26,593 nt of DNA from RGIG1934 sp964492545 (GTDB lineage Bacteria; Bacillota; Clostridia; Lachnospirales; Lachnospiraceae). Positions 7,602 to 15,216 of this stretch are shown here, in pieces (position 1 is the first letter of the stretch; every line of letters starts with the position of its first letter). The notes below the pieces were generated by a model, which did not search any database, had not been told where the DNA came from, and saw nothing but the letters and a program-made list of their open reading frames with translations. The position numbers and the translations under genes are program-made. Where the stretch lies: positions 1-26,593 of the forward strand of contig CAZBKO010000023.1 in the NCBI GenBank assembly GCA_964492545.1, written 5' to 3'.

Positions 7602-7630
7602 ACAATACAGTAGATTATTACATTAGTCAA
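7602..7630 (-). promoter_or_regulatory. Predicted promoter of the SAM riboswitch/metK transcript
   Basis: TTGACT (7625-7630, minus strand) and TATTGT (7602-7607) are spaced by 17 bases. Transcription would begin near 7595, about 20 bases ahead of the aptamer. Confidence 0.7.
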
Positions 7631-7660
7631 TACCTTTTTTATACAAACATAGAATAACTT

Positions 7661-8326
7661 CTAGCAAATCATATTTCCATTTGCTGTCATCTTAAATTTC
7701 AAGCCAAGTACCTCGCAGGCTTTCTTGCACATGAGCATCCTATATAGAAATATTTCAAAATAATCCATCATCGAGCATATTTTTTCATCAAGCTCAATTG
7801 CAAAAAGTATTTCCTTTTTCTTTTCTTTGATAATAAGTTCTGATGAAGTAACGGCATAATTCACCCTGTCATGCTTATCAAATTTTTCCGGCGTCATTTT
7901 TCTAACTCTGTCTCTTCTTACATCTGTCTTGTCTGCAAGTATCAATGCCGCCGATACAGCGTCCACGGCACTGCCTGTGGACTCATCATGCATTCCTATT
8001 GCATTTATTATTACCGCTATATCTGCAAAATCCATTTGCATATCACGAAGTATATTTGCCGCCATAATTCCACCAAAATGTGGATGTCCTGTTCTATTTA
8101 TGCAGTTGCCTATATCATGCATGTAGCCTGCAATTTTTGTCATTTGTACCGTATGCTCATCATAACCCAGTTCCTTCAAAATATATGCTGCCGTTTTTGA
8201 GACAATCATGGCATGCTTTTGCGAATGCTCCGTGTAGCCAAGTTCCCCAAGTGTCTTGTTACCCTGAGTGATATATGCGTTTACTTCCTTTGATTTTTGT
8301 ATCTGCTCGAATGTAATTTTTACCAT
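7661..8326 (-). CDS. HD-domain phosphohydrolase
   Basis: A 221-residue cytoplasmic metal-dependent phosphohydrolase of the HD superfamily. The visible metal ligands follow the expected order: His34/His38 in YTEHSQKHA, the HD pair His70-Asp71 in GYMHDIGN, His81/His83 in TGHPHFGG, His113, and Asp132 in LILADKTDV. The substrate is unknown; relatives act on nucleotides, (p)ppGpp or cyclic nucleotides, but the RelA/SpoT and HD-GYP signatures are absent. The start follows GGGAG with proper spacing, 9 bases after the phosphofructokinase stop. It is the last gene of the ppk-pfk-HD unit, which hints at a role linked to phosphate or nucleotide metabolism. No convincing terminator follows; the metK promoter begins within 40 bases. 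Confidence 0.85.
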   Translation of the reverse strand: MVKITFEQIQKSKEVNAYITQGNKTLGELGYTEHSQKHAMIVSKTAAYILKELGYDEHTVQMTKIAGYMHDIGNCINRTGHPHFGGIMAANILRDMQMDFADIAVIINAIGMHDESTGSAVDAVSAALILADKTDVRRDRVRKMTPEKFDKHDRVNYAVTSSELIIKEKKKEILFAIELDEKICSMMDYFEIFLYRMLMCKKACEVLGLKFKMTANGNMIC

Positions 8327-8335
8327 TTATTCTCC

Positions 8336-9409
8336 CTAGTCACCAAAACAAATTCCTATTGTTTTAGCCTCTTCTATAATATCTGAATCCGGATTAATTC
8401 TCTTTAGTTCACCTGCTACCTTTGATAGAGGAATGTGAACTGCCTTGCCGTTCTGTATCCCTATCATTATCCCATACTTTCTAAGGACAACTGCCTTGGC
8501 AGCCTCTGCTCCAAGTCTTGTACTAAGTACTCTGTCATATGCACTTGGACTTCCGCCTCGCTGCATGTGACCGGGATTCATGACTCTTACATCCTCTCCT
8601 GTCTTTCCCTGAATTCTCGCTGCGATTTCATATCCAATTGAAATATATGGCGAGTTCTTTTTCTTTGCCTTGTATTCTTTCCTATCAAGCTTTGAATCTT
8701 CCTTTGAAATTGCGCCCTCAGCTACAGCCACAATTGTAAAATTCTTACCTGCTTCATGTCTTTTTCTAATTGCTGCCACAACATGGGATATGTCATATGG
8801 AATTTCAGGCAAAAGTATTACATCAGCTCCTCCTGCCATTCCTGCATGAAGGGTAAGCCAGCCAACCTTGTGACCCATCAGTTCAACCACAAACACTCTT
8901 CCGTGGGAGGCTGCGGTTGTATGAATTGAATCAATTGTATTTACCGCAACATTTACAGTACTCTGAAATCCAAATGTAACATCTGTCATGGCAATATCGT
9001 TATCTATTGTCTTTGGAAGATGAATGACATTTAGGCCATTTTCTCTGAGTAAATTTGCTGTTTTTTGAGTTCCATTTCCGCCAAGAATTATTAGACACTC
9101 AAGCTCTAACCTGTTGTAAGTATTTATCATTGCATCAATCTTATCAATGCCATTTGCATCAGGAACACCCATATATTTAAATGGCTGTCTTGATGAACCA
9201 AGTATTGTACCACCCACGTTAATTATTCCAGAAAAATCCTTTTCATTCATAACGCGGTACTGCTCGTACATGAGCCCCTTGTAGCCCTCCAAAAATCCAT
9301 ATATTTCAACGTCATCTATACAATTGTAAAGTCCTTTAACAACAGCTCTCATCGTTGCATTGAGTGCCTGACAATCTCCCCCACTTGTTAACATTCCAAT
9401 TCTAAGCAT
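8336..9409 (-). CDS. pfkA: 6-phosphofructokinase, mixed-donor-group type
   Basis: Phosphorylates fructose 6-phosphate to the 1,6-bisphosphate in glycolysis. The 357-residue chain carries the family core: MLTSGGDCQALNATMRAVV at the N-terminus, LGGNGTQKTA (110-119), PKTIDNDI (132-139, catalytic Asp136), and MGHKVGWLTLHAG. Residues that separate phosphoryl donors are mixed. Gly113 is the ATP-type residue, whereas Lys133 is typical of PPi-dependent and group III enzymes, and the preceding Asp of GGDG is Asn112. The true donor (ATP or PPi) is therefore uncertain. The ATG overlaps the ppk stop by eight bases with AAGGA upstream, so the two are translationally coupled, and the HD hydrolase follows closely. 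Another, classical PFK may exist elsewhere in the genome. Confidence 0.88.
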   Translation of the reverse strand: MLRIGMLTSGGDCQALNATMRAVVKGLYNCIDDVEIYGFLEGYKGLMYEQYRVMNEKDFSGIINVGGTILGSSRQPFKYMGVPDANGIDKIDAMINTYNRLELECLIILGGNGTQKTANLLRENGLNVIHLPKTIDNDIAMTDVTFGFQSTVNVAVNTIDSIHTTAASHGRVFVVELMGHKVGWLTLHAGMAGGADVILLPEIPYDISHVVAAIRKRHEAGKNFTIVAVAEGAISKEDSKLDRKEYKAKKKNSPYISIGYEIAARIQGKTGEDVRVMNPGHMQRGGSPSAYDRVLSTRLGAEAAKAVVLRKYGIMIGIQNGKAVHIPLSKVAGELKRINPDSDIIEEAKTIGICFGD

Positions 9410-11471
9410 TTACATCTTCCTTTCTGTCCTTCTCTGCCTCTAATGCCATTACGCCAAATGTGTCCTGCGAATCAATCTCAACGCCATTAACCTGTACATT
9501 TTCATATTGGCCATATCCCATTAGCTCTCTTGCCTGCTTATTGTCCTTAAGCATCATATTGAACATAAAAATTATTTTTTCCTTAAGTGACTTGTTGAGT
9601 ACAGGTGCAGCAACTTCCACACGACGCACAGTATTTCGCGTCATAAAATCGGCTGAGCCTATATATACTCTGCTATTTTCTCCAGCACCAAATATATATA
9701 TTCTCGAATGTTCAAGATATCGTCCTACAATGCTGACAATTCTGATATTTTCTGTATAGCCCTGTACACCCGGAACAAGGCAGCAAATGCCTCTTACCAC
9801 CATCTCAATATGAACTCCGGCCTGTGATGCGCAAATAAGCTTGTCTATTATTTTCTTATCTGTAAGTGAATTCAGCTTAAGACCTATATAGGAACCCTTG
9901 CCATCCTTTTCATTTTGAATCTCATTATCAATCATATCAATTACTTTGTTTTGCAAGCATTTAGGTGCAACAAGAAGTTTATCTGACTGTTCAACCACCT
10001 TGCCCATTGATAATGCTGTAAATATTTGAGATATTTCATATCCTATGGAACTGTCTGCTGTCATCAGCGATAAATCTGTGTAGAGCTTTGATGTTTTTTC
10101 ATTATAATTTCCAGTACCTATCTGAGATATGTATTCAACACCATTTTCATTTTTTCTTGTTATCAGACAAATTTTTGAATGTACTTTATATCCATTAAGT
10201 CCGTATATCACCTGGCATCCTGCATCCTCAAGAAGTCTTGACCATTCGATATTGTTTTCTTCATCGAATCTCGCCTTAAGTTCAACTAAAACGATTACCT
10301 CTTTGCCATTTTCAGCAGCTTCTATCAGTGCCTCCACAACCTTGCTCTGTCTTGCCACTCTGTAAAGTGTCATTTTAATCGATACAACGTCTTTATCTTC
10401 AGCTGCCTCATGAAGCATCGAAAGGAAAGGCTTGATACTTTCATACGGATAAGACAATAGCTTGTCCTCTTCCTTTATCTGCTCTATTATACTTCTCCCT
10501 GATTCAAAAGCAGGTGACATTCTAGGTGATCTTTTTTCGTAAAACAGCTCAGGCTTTTTTCTTAAAATATCCTGAATTTGGAATACAAATGATAAATCCA
10601 GCGGACTATCATTTCTAAATACATTATTTCTGTCGAGCTCTAAAAATTCGCATAGCAGGTCAATAATATCTCCATCTATCTCGCGTGACAGTTCTATTCT
10701 CACAGGGGCAAGCTTCTTTCTTTTCTTGATTACCTCTGCCATAAATTCTCTGTAGTCAAGGTCCTCATCATACAATGCATCTGTATCAATATCAGCATTT
10801 CTGGTGATTCTGATTAGAGACTTTGCCTTAACTGCGTATCCCTTGAAAATTTTATTTACAAAATGCAATATAAGCTCCTCAGCAAGAATAAATGTGCCTG
10901 GCCTATTTGGCAATTCGATAAGTCTGGGAAGTACATTTTTTTCACAGGGAATTATTCCTATCTTTTGTTTGCCACTCTTTGTTTCCAATGCAACGGCTGC
11001 ATATATCTCCTTATTTCTTAGAAATGGAAATGGCTGTCTCTTTCCAACTATCATAGGTGAAATGATTGGTGCAACCTCTGCATCAAAGTATCTTTCATAA
11101 TATTCTCTGTCGCTTCTGCTTATTTTCTGAAAATTAACAATACTTACCTTGTATTTGTCTAGCTTGCTTACAAGTGACGCATATACTTTATCTTTTCGCT
11201 TATTTAGTTTTCTAACTGTAGCTATTATCTCATCAATCTGCTCTCTGGCAGTCATATTTGTCTTATTTTCTCTGATGGTTTCGTCAAGAGCTGCCTGATC
11301 AGTTAATGACCCAACTCTCACCATAAAAAACTCATCAAGATTACTTTGATATATTGAAGCAAATGTAAGTCTCTCTGCCAATGGCAGCGATTCCTTTTCT
11401 GCTTCCTCTAAAACACGCTCGTTAAATTTGAGCCACGATAACTCTCTGTTCACATATATTTGTTTTCCCAT
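9402..11471 (-). CDS. ppk1: Polyphosphate kinase 1
   Basis: PPK1 polymerises the terminal phosphate of ATP into inorganic polyphosphate, reversibly. The 689-residue product has the standard length and domains: an N-terminal helical domain opening YVNRELSWLKFNERVLEEA, a head domain, and two phospholipase-D-like catalytic domains. Catalytic histidines are His431 in GYKVHSKICLI and His588 in RYLEHSRIYIF (numbered from the chosen start). I start at 11471 (MGKQIYVNREL) because the more upstream in-frame codons at 11537 (TTG) and 11498 overlap or abut the predicted promoter. The ribosome site (AAAGGA, 13 bases away) is weakly placed. It leads the ppk-pfk-HD operon, after the murA terminator. Confidence 0.95.
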   Translation of the reverse strand: MGKQIYVNRELSWLKFNERVLEEAEKESLPLAERLTFASIYQSNLDEFFMVRVGSLTDQAALDETIRENKTNMTAREQIDEIIATVRKLNKRKDKVYASLVSKLDKYKVSIVNFQKISRSDREYYERYFDAEVAPIISPMIVGKRQPFPFLRNKEIYAAVALETKSGKQKIGIIPCEKNVLPRLIELPNRPGTFILAEELILHFVNKIFKGYAVKAKSLIRITRNADIDTDALYDEDLDYREFMAEVIKKRKKLAPVRIELSREIDGDIIDLLCEFLELDRNNVFRNDSPLDLSFVFQIQDILRKKPELFYEKRSPRMSPAFESGRSIIEQIKEEDKLLSYPYESIKPFLSMLHEAAEDKDVVSIKMTLYRVARQSKVVEALIEAAENGKEVIVLVELKARFDEENNIEWSRLLEDAGCQVIYGLNGYKVHSKICLITRKNENGVEYISQIGTGNYNEKTSKLYTDLSLMTADSSIGYEISQIFTALSMGKVVEQSDKLLVAPKCLQNKVIDMIDNEIQNEKDGKGSYIGLKLNSLTDKKIIDKLICASQAGVHIEMVVRGICCLVPGVQGYTENIRIVSIVGRYLEHSRIYIFGAGENSRVYIGSADFMTRNTVRRVEVAAPVLNKSLKEKIIFMFNMMLKDNKQARELMGYGQYENVQVNGVEIDSQDTFGVMALEAEKDRKEDVNA

Positions 11472-11508
11472 TCCCTTTAATGTATCCTTTCTTATCATTT
11501 GACATACA

Positions 11509-11537
11509 TATATATTAACTTTTCTATGTAAAATCAA
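11509..11537 (-). promoter_or_regulatory. Predicted promoter of the ppk-pfk-HD operon
   Basis: TTGATT (11532-11537, minus strand) and TATATA (11509-11514) are spaced by 17 bases. The site supports a translation start downstream at 11471, because longer reading frames would start inside the promoter. Confidence 0.55.
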
Positions 11538-11597
11538 ATATCGAAGAATGGTGAAATCTATGTAAAATGTGAGTAAACCTAGATTTTCTGCCCACGC

Positions 11598-11622
11598 AAA
11601 AAAACCACGGTTTTCACCGTGG
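11598..11622 (-). terminator. Rho-independent terminator after murA
   Basis: On the minus strand CCACGGT pairs with ACCGTGG (arms 11616-11622 and 11605-11611) around a 4-base loop, followed by seven T residues. It lies 20 bases past the murA stop. Confidence 0.9.
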
Positions 11623-11641
11623 CTATAAATTCAAATCGTTA

Positions 11642-12934
11642 TTAACTTACCTTTAGCTTAAACTTCATAATTTCCTTCTCTGAGGAAACCTTATCAATTA
11701 TTGCACCAAGTCCCTGAAGCTTATTCTCGAAATTCTCGTAGCCCCTCTGAATATACACAATGTCATCAACAATGGAAATTCCATCGGCTGCAAGTCCTGC
11801 AAGCACTAACGCTGCACCAGCTCTAAGGTCAGGGGCATTAATCTGAGATCCTGTAAACTTATTAACACCATCAATAATTGCCGTGTTACCTTCAACCTTA
11901 ATCTTGGCTCCCATTCCTGAAAGCTCATCAACATACTTAAATCTATTCTCAAAAATGCTCTCTGTAACTACACTTGTTCCAGATGCCAACGCCAAAGTTA
12001 CAACTATCTGTGGCTGCATATCTGTTGGAAATCCTGGATAAGGAAGTGTCTTAACATGAGTGTTTCTCATATCCTGCGTTCCAATTACACGTACTGCATC
12101 ATCATATTCCTCAATTGAACATCCAATTTCAAGCAGCTTAGCTGTTATAGCCTCAAGATGCTTAGGAATAACATTCTTAACTAACACGTTTCCTCTTGTT
12201 ATAGCTGCAGCAAACATAAATGTTCCTGCTTCTATCTGATCAGGAATTACTGAATATTCTGTTTTGTGGAGCTTCTCAACTCCCCTGATTCTAATAACAT
12301 CGGTTCCTGCACCCTTGATATTAGCACCCATACTGTTAAGCATATTGGCAACATCAACAACATGTGGTTCCTTAGCTGCATTCTCAATTATTGTTCTTCC
12401 ATCAGCAAGAGCTGCTGCAAGCATAACATTAATTGTTGCACCAACTGATACAACATCCATGTAAATATGGCTTCCGAGCAAATGTGGAGCATCCGTTCTA
12501 ATCATACCATATTCAATATCCACTGTAGTTCCAAGGGCCTTAAATCCCTTAATATGCTGGTCTATAGGACGGCTTCCTATGTTACAGCCACCTGGCAGTG
12601 CAACCTCTGCATGACCAAATCGTCCAAGTAAAGCTCCTATAAGATAATAAGAAGCTCTGATTTTCTTAATATATTCACCATCAACAATAACAGAACCAAT
12701 TGATCCGCCATTGATCTTTACAGTATGTCTGTCTACTCTGTCCACTATCGCACCGATTTCCTTGATAGCTTCAAGCAGTACGTTAATATCTCTAACATCT
12801 GGAAGGTTGTCAATAACGACTGTTTCGTCAGTCATAACTGCAGCCGCAATAAGAGCGAGCGCTGCATTCTTAGCACCACTGATCTCAACCTCGCCATTTA
12901 AAGGGTTTCCGCCCTTAATAATGTACTGTTCCAT
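11642..12934 (-). CDS. murA: UDP-N-acetylglucosamine 1-carboxyvinyltransferase
   Basis: MurA transfers enolpyruvate from phosphoenolpyruvate to UDP-GlcNAc, the first committed step of peptidoglycan synthesis. The 430 residues match the EPSP-synthase-fold family: Lys22-Asn23 in ISGAKNAAL, Arg93 in IKKIRASYYLIG, and the catalytic, fosfomycin-target Cys117 in LPGGCNIGSRPIDQH. The start follows GAGGTG. Firmicutes often carry two copies (MurA and MurZ), and I cannot say which this is. It has its own promoter (13030-13057), with a WalR-like direct repeat just upstream (13068-13084) and a palindrome over the -35, and it ends at a strong terminator. Its neighbour upstream is a peptidoglycan hydrolase with similar regulatory repeats. 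Confidence 0.97.
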   Translation of the reverse strand: MEQYIIKGGNPLNGEVEISGAKNAALALIAAAVMTDETVVIDNLPDVRDINVLLEAIKEIGAIVDRVDRHTVKINGGSIGSVIVDGEYIKKIRASYYLIGALLGRFGHAEVALPGGCNIGSRPIDQHIKGFKALGTTVDIEYGMIRTDAPHLLGSHIYMDVVSVGATINVMLAAALADGRTIIENAAKEPHVVDVANMLNSMGANIKGAGTDVIRIRGVEKLHKTEYSVIPDQIEAGTFMFAAAITRGNVLVKNVIPKHLEAITAKLLEIGCSIEEYDDAVRVIGTQDMRNTHVKTLPYPGFPTDMQPQIVVTLALASGTSVVTESIFENRFKYVDELSGMGAKIKVEGNTAIIDGVNKFTGSQINAPDLRAGAALVLAGLAADGISIVDDIVYIQRGYENFENKLQGLGAIIDKVSSEKEIMKFKLKVS

Positions 12935-13029
12935 ATCGCACCTCTGCTAATTCTATTAAATTAAAAAATATATATGTCAAGTTATTATTAGTCTCTTAAA
13001 AATGCATCCAAAATATGCATTACTTTATG

Positions 13030-13057
13030 ATTATAACACGATTACAAAATTTGTAAA
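13030..13057 (-). promoter_or_regulatory. Predicted promoter of murA, with overlapping palindrome
   Basis: TTTACA (13052-13057, minus strand) and TATAAT (13030-13035) are spaced by 16 bases. TGT before the -10 makes it an extended -10. A perfect palindrome, TTACAAA-A-TTTGTAA (13042-13056), covers the -35 and spacer and may be an operator. Confidence 0.65.
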
Positions 13058-13067
13058 TCAATTTTTA

Positions 13068-13084
13068 ATTACAAATTTATTACA
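13068..13084 (-). promoter_or_regulatory. WalR-like box upstream of murA
   Basis: On the minus strand the sequence is TGTAAT-AAATT-TGTAAT, an exact match to the WalR (YycF) consensus TGTWAH-N5-TGTWAH known from Bacillus and Staphylococcus. It ends ten bases upstream of the -35, about -61 to -45, a typical activator position. Confidence 0.55.
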
Positions 13085-13106
13085 GAACACCATTGTTATG
13101 ACATTA

Positions 13107-14633
13107 TTACTGTAAATAAGTAAATGGGTCTACCTGTACTCCACCCACAAGTATTTCAAAATGAACATGTGGTCCGGTGCTGTTTCCGGTATTGCCTGAA
13201 CGGGCAATCTGCTCGCCTTGAGCTACATTCTGTCCTGCATATACAAGGCATTCGCTCAAATGTGCGTATCTTGTTCTCTTTCCATCTGAATGCTGTAATT
13301 CTACACAATATCCGTAACCATTTCTCCATCCGGCACTTACAACATATCCGGCACATGATGCATTAACAGATGTTCCTGTTGGACATGCCCAGTCTACACC
13401 CTTGTGAAGTGTTCCCCATCTCATTCCGTATGAAGATGAAAGATATCCACCTGCTATTGGCTTGATAAATGTAGGAGGTGTAAGAGTTCCAACCTCTATA
13501 ACCTTGGCAACTGCCTTGGTCTTAACCTTCTCTTCAAGTATCTCTCTGCTTACCTCTTCACCATTCTTATATGTCACCTTTGCTGTAACATTTCTATATC
13601 CTTTATGACCTTCATTTAAAACCTGCTCATATGTGGTATACTGGCTGTCATTATACACATATTCAACAGGAAGGTTGTATTTTTCATTATATTTCTTAAC
13701 CTTGCTAACAAGTACAGATAATTCAGGTTCAGGAACAGTTACAATAAGTTCATCACCCACACCAATGAAGCTGTCCTCTGTAAGGCCATCATTCATAGCT
13801 AATAACTCTTTTAACTTTAAATCAAATTTGTCAGCAATAACAGAGAGACAATCACCGTTCTCAACTACATAAATCTGATTCTTTTCCTTGTCCTTGGTTA
13901 CCTGGTCTATTGCATCATCAAGAGTTGATATCTGTGAATCATCCACATAGCACTCTACTATCTGAATATTCTCTTCAAAACCTATTTCGGAAAGTCCTGT
14001 CTGAATCTTAGTCGTCTGTGTATCCTTAGATGTATTCGCTCCATCAGTACCTGCTGCAACTGTATTAGTATCCTTAGACTGAACATCAGCCTTAACAACC
14101 TGAGATGTAAGTGCTGAATATCCGGATGTGCTGTCATCTACAATATCAACTGTAAACTGATTCTTCTTATCATATTTAGCCTTAGCTGCCTCAAACAGCT
14201 GCTGAACCTCTTCCTTGCTTGATAAAGTAACAGTAAATCCATCAATATTTACCATATATGCTTCTGACTTGACAGGCATAACAGACTCCTTGAGCACACT
14301 GTACATTGAATCCTCAATCTGAGCTTCTTCCTGTCTTACACCTGTAGCTCTGTTCTGCTTATATACCTTAAGTTCAGGATCCATGTATGTTAATCCTGTA
14401 TTCTCTGAATTCACCTTAAGTCTTGCACTGTTATATGCTTCTCTAATGACATCTTCACTGGCTGCTGCGTCAACTTCAACTCCGTTAACCTCTGCAACAT
14501 AATAGCCTTCTGAATCTGTACCTGCTGCTGACTTAGCAAATGGAAAAGCAAGCAGCATTACTGCACATACTCCTATTGCTGACGCAATATATGTCAATCT
14601 AATCTTCTTATTATATTTAGTAATTCTCTTCAT
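13107..14633 (-). CDS. LysM/G5/M23 peptidoglycan endopeptidase (membrane-anchored or secreted)
   Basis: A 508-residue extracellular cell-wall hydrolase. An N-terminal membrane segment (about 14-34) anchors or exports it. A variable region follows, then a LysM-type wall-binding module (about 253-300, YVVENGDCLSVIADKFDLKL), a G5 domain (about 305-385), and a C-terminal M23 (lysostaphin-type) zinc peptidase. The zinc and catalytic residues are complete: His410 and Asp414 in LHKGVDWA, His458 in RYAHLSE, and His489/His491 in GPHVHFEI. Peptidases of this family cut peptide cross-bridges. The start at 14633 has GAGG about eleven bases upstream. The promoter (14687-14715) and a triple WalR-like repeat (14653-14680) lie immediately upstream, which fits control by a cell-wall stress regulator. 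murA follows under its own promoter. Confidence 0.94.
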   Translation of the reverse strand: MKRITKYNKKIRLTYIASAIGVCAVMLLAFPFAKSAAGTDSEGYYVAEVNGVEVDAAASEDVIREAYNSARLKVNSENTGLTYMDPELKVYKQNRATGVRQEEAQIEDSMYSVLKESVMPVKSEAYMVNIDGFTVTLSSKEEVQQLFEAAKAKYDKKNQFTVDIVDDSTSGYSALTSQVVKADVQSKDTNTVAAGTDGANTSKDTQTTKIQTGLSEIGFEENIQIVECYVDDSQISTLDDAIDQVTKDKEKNQIYVVENGDCLSVIADKFDLKLKELLAMNDGLTEDSFIGVGDELIVTVPEPELSVLVSKVKKYNEKYNLPVEYVYNDSQYTTYEQVLNEGHKGYRNVTAKVTYKNGEEVSREILEEKVKTKAVAKVIEVGTLTPPTFIKPIAGGYLSSSYGMRWGTLHKGVDWACPTGTSVNASCAGYVVSAGWRNGYGYCVELQHSDGKRTRYAHLSECLVYAGQNVAQGEQIARSGNTGNSTGPHVHFEILVGGVQVDPFTYLQ

Positions 14634-14652
14634 AATTAATAAAACCTCATTT

Positions 14653-14680
14653 TGTAACGAATCTGTAACACTTTTGTAAC
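14653..14680 (+). promoter_or_regulatory. Triple WalR-like direct repeat before the M23 peptidase gene
   Basis: TGTAAC occurs at 14653-14658, 14664-14669 and 14675-14680, each separated by exactly five bases: TGTAAC-N5-TGTAAC-N5-TGTAAC. This matches the WalR consensus with one extra half-site. It lies on the strand opposite to the gene and begins at the predicted transcription start, a layout expected for repression. Confidence 0.6.
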
Positions 14681-14686
14681 AAACTC

Positions 14687-14715
14687 ATTTTATCAGCAAA
14701 ATAAGGTTTTGTAAA
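14687..14715 (-). promoter_or_regulatory. Predicted promoter of the M23 peptidase gene
   Basis: TTTACA (14710-14715, minus strand) and TAAAAT (14687-14692) are spaced by 17 bases, with a TGA giving an extended -10. Start of transcription would be near 14680, at the edge of the WalR-like repeats. Confidence 0.6.
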
Positions 14716-14721
14716 GGGGTA

Positions 14722-15216
14722 TTATAATATTTCCATTATTTTCTCAATAGTTTCTTCCACATTAAGATTATCCTCAGAAACTGTTATGTCGGCGTACTTC
14801 TCGTACAGTGGACATCTCTCATTATACAAATCTTTAAGGTCCTGCCCCTCTCTTAGAACTACTCCTCTTCCCTTAATATCTCCAAGTCTTCCTGTAAGAA
14901 GTTCATATCCAATCTGAAGGTATAGCACCTTTCCAATCTTCTTGTAATGCTCCATTGCCTCAGTTCCATACACGACGCTTCCTCCGGTTGCGATAATACA
15001 TCTATCGCAGTTAATTCCGGCATTGATTCTGTTCTCAACCTGTATGAAGCCCTCAACACCTTCATTAGCTATAATATCCTTCAAAAGCTTTTTTTCTGCA
15101 TTCTGTATTACGATATCGGCATCTATAAATGTGTATCCAAGCATTTTTGCAAGTATTACTCCGATTGTACTCTTACCAACTCCGGGCATTCCAATTAGTA
15201 TAATGTTATCATTCAT
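14722..15216 (-). CDS. aroK: Shikimate kinase family protein
   Basis: A P-loop kinase of 164 residues. The Walker A motif is GMPGVGKST near the N-terminus, and the DAD pair follows in YTFIDADIVI. A GGS replaces the usual GGG of the shikimate site (IIATGGSVVYG), and the LID/Arg region is RGVVLREGQDLKDLYNERCPLY. The usual FR pair in the EGFRxxE segment is EGFIQVE here, so the shikimate-contacting Arg is missing. It may be a shikimate kinase or a relative acting on another small alcohol. I start at MNDNIILIGMPGVGKS (15216), which overlaps the upstream stop by eight bases; the longer start at 15252 lies inside the neighbouring gene. It is the last gene of the Nudix-ppaC run. Confidence 0.78.
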   Translation of the reverse strand: MNDNIILIGMPGVGKSTIGVILAKMLGYTFIDADIVIQNAEKKLLKDIIANEGVEGFIQVENRINAGINCDRCIIATGGSVVYGTEAMEHYKKIGKVLYLQIGYELLTGRLGDIKGRGVVLREGQDLKDLYNERCPLYEKYADITVSEDNLNVEETIEKIMEIL

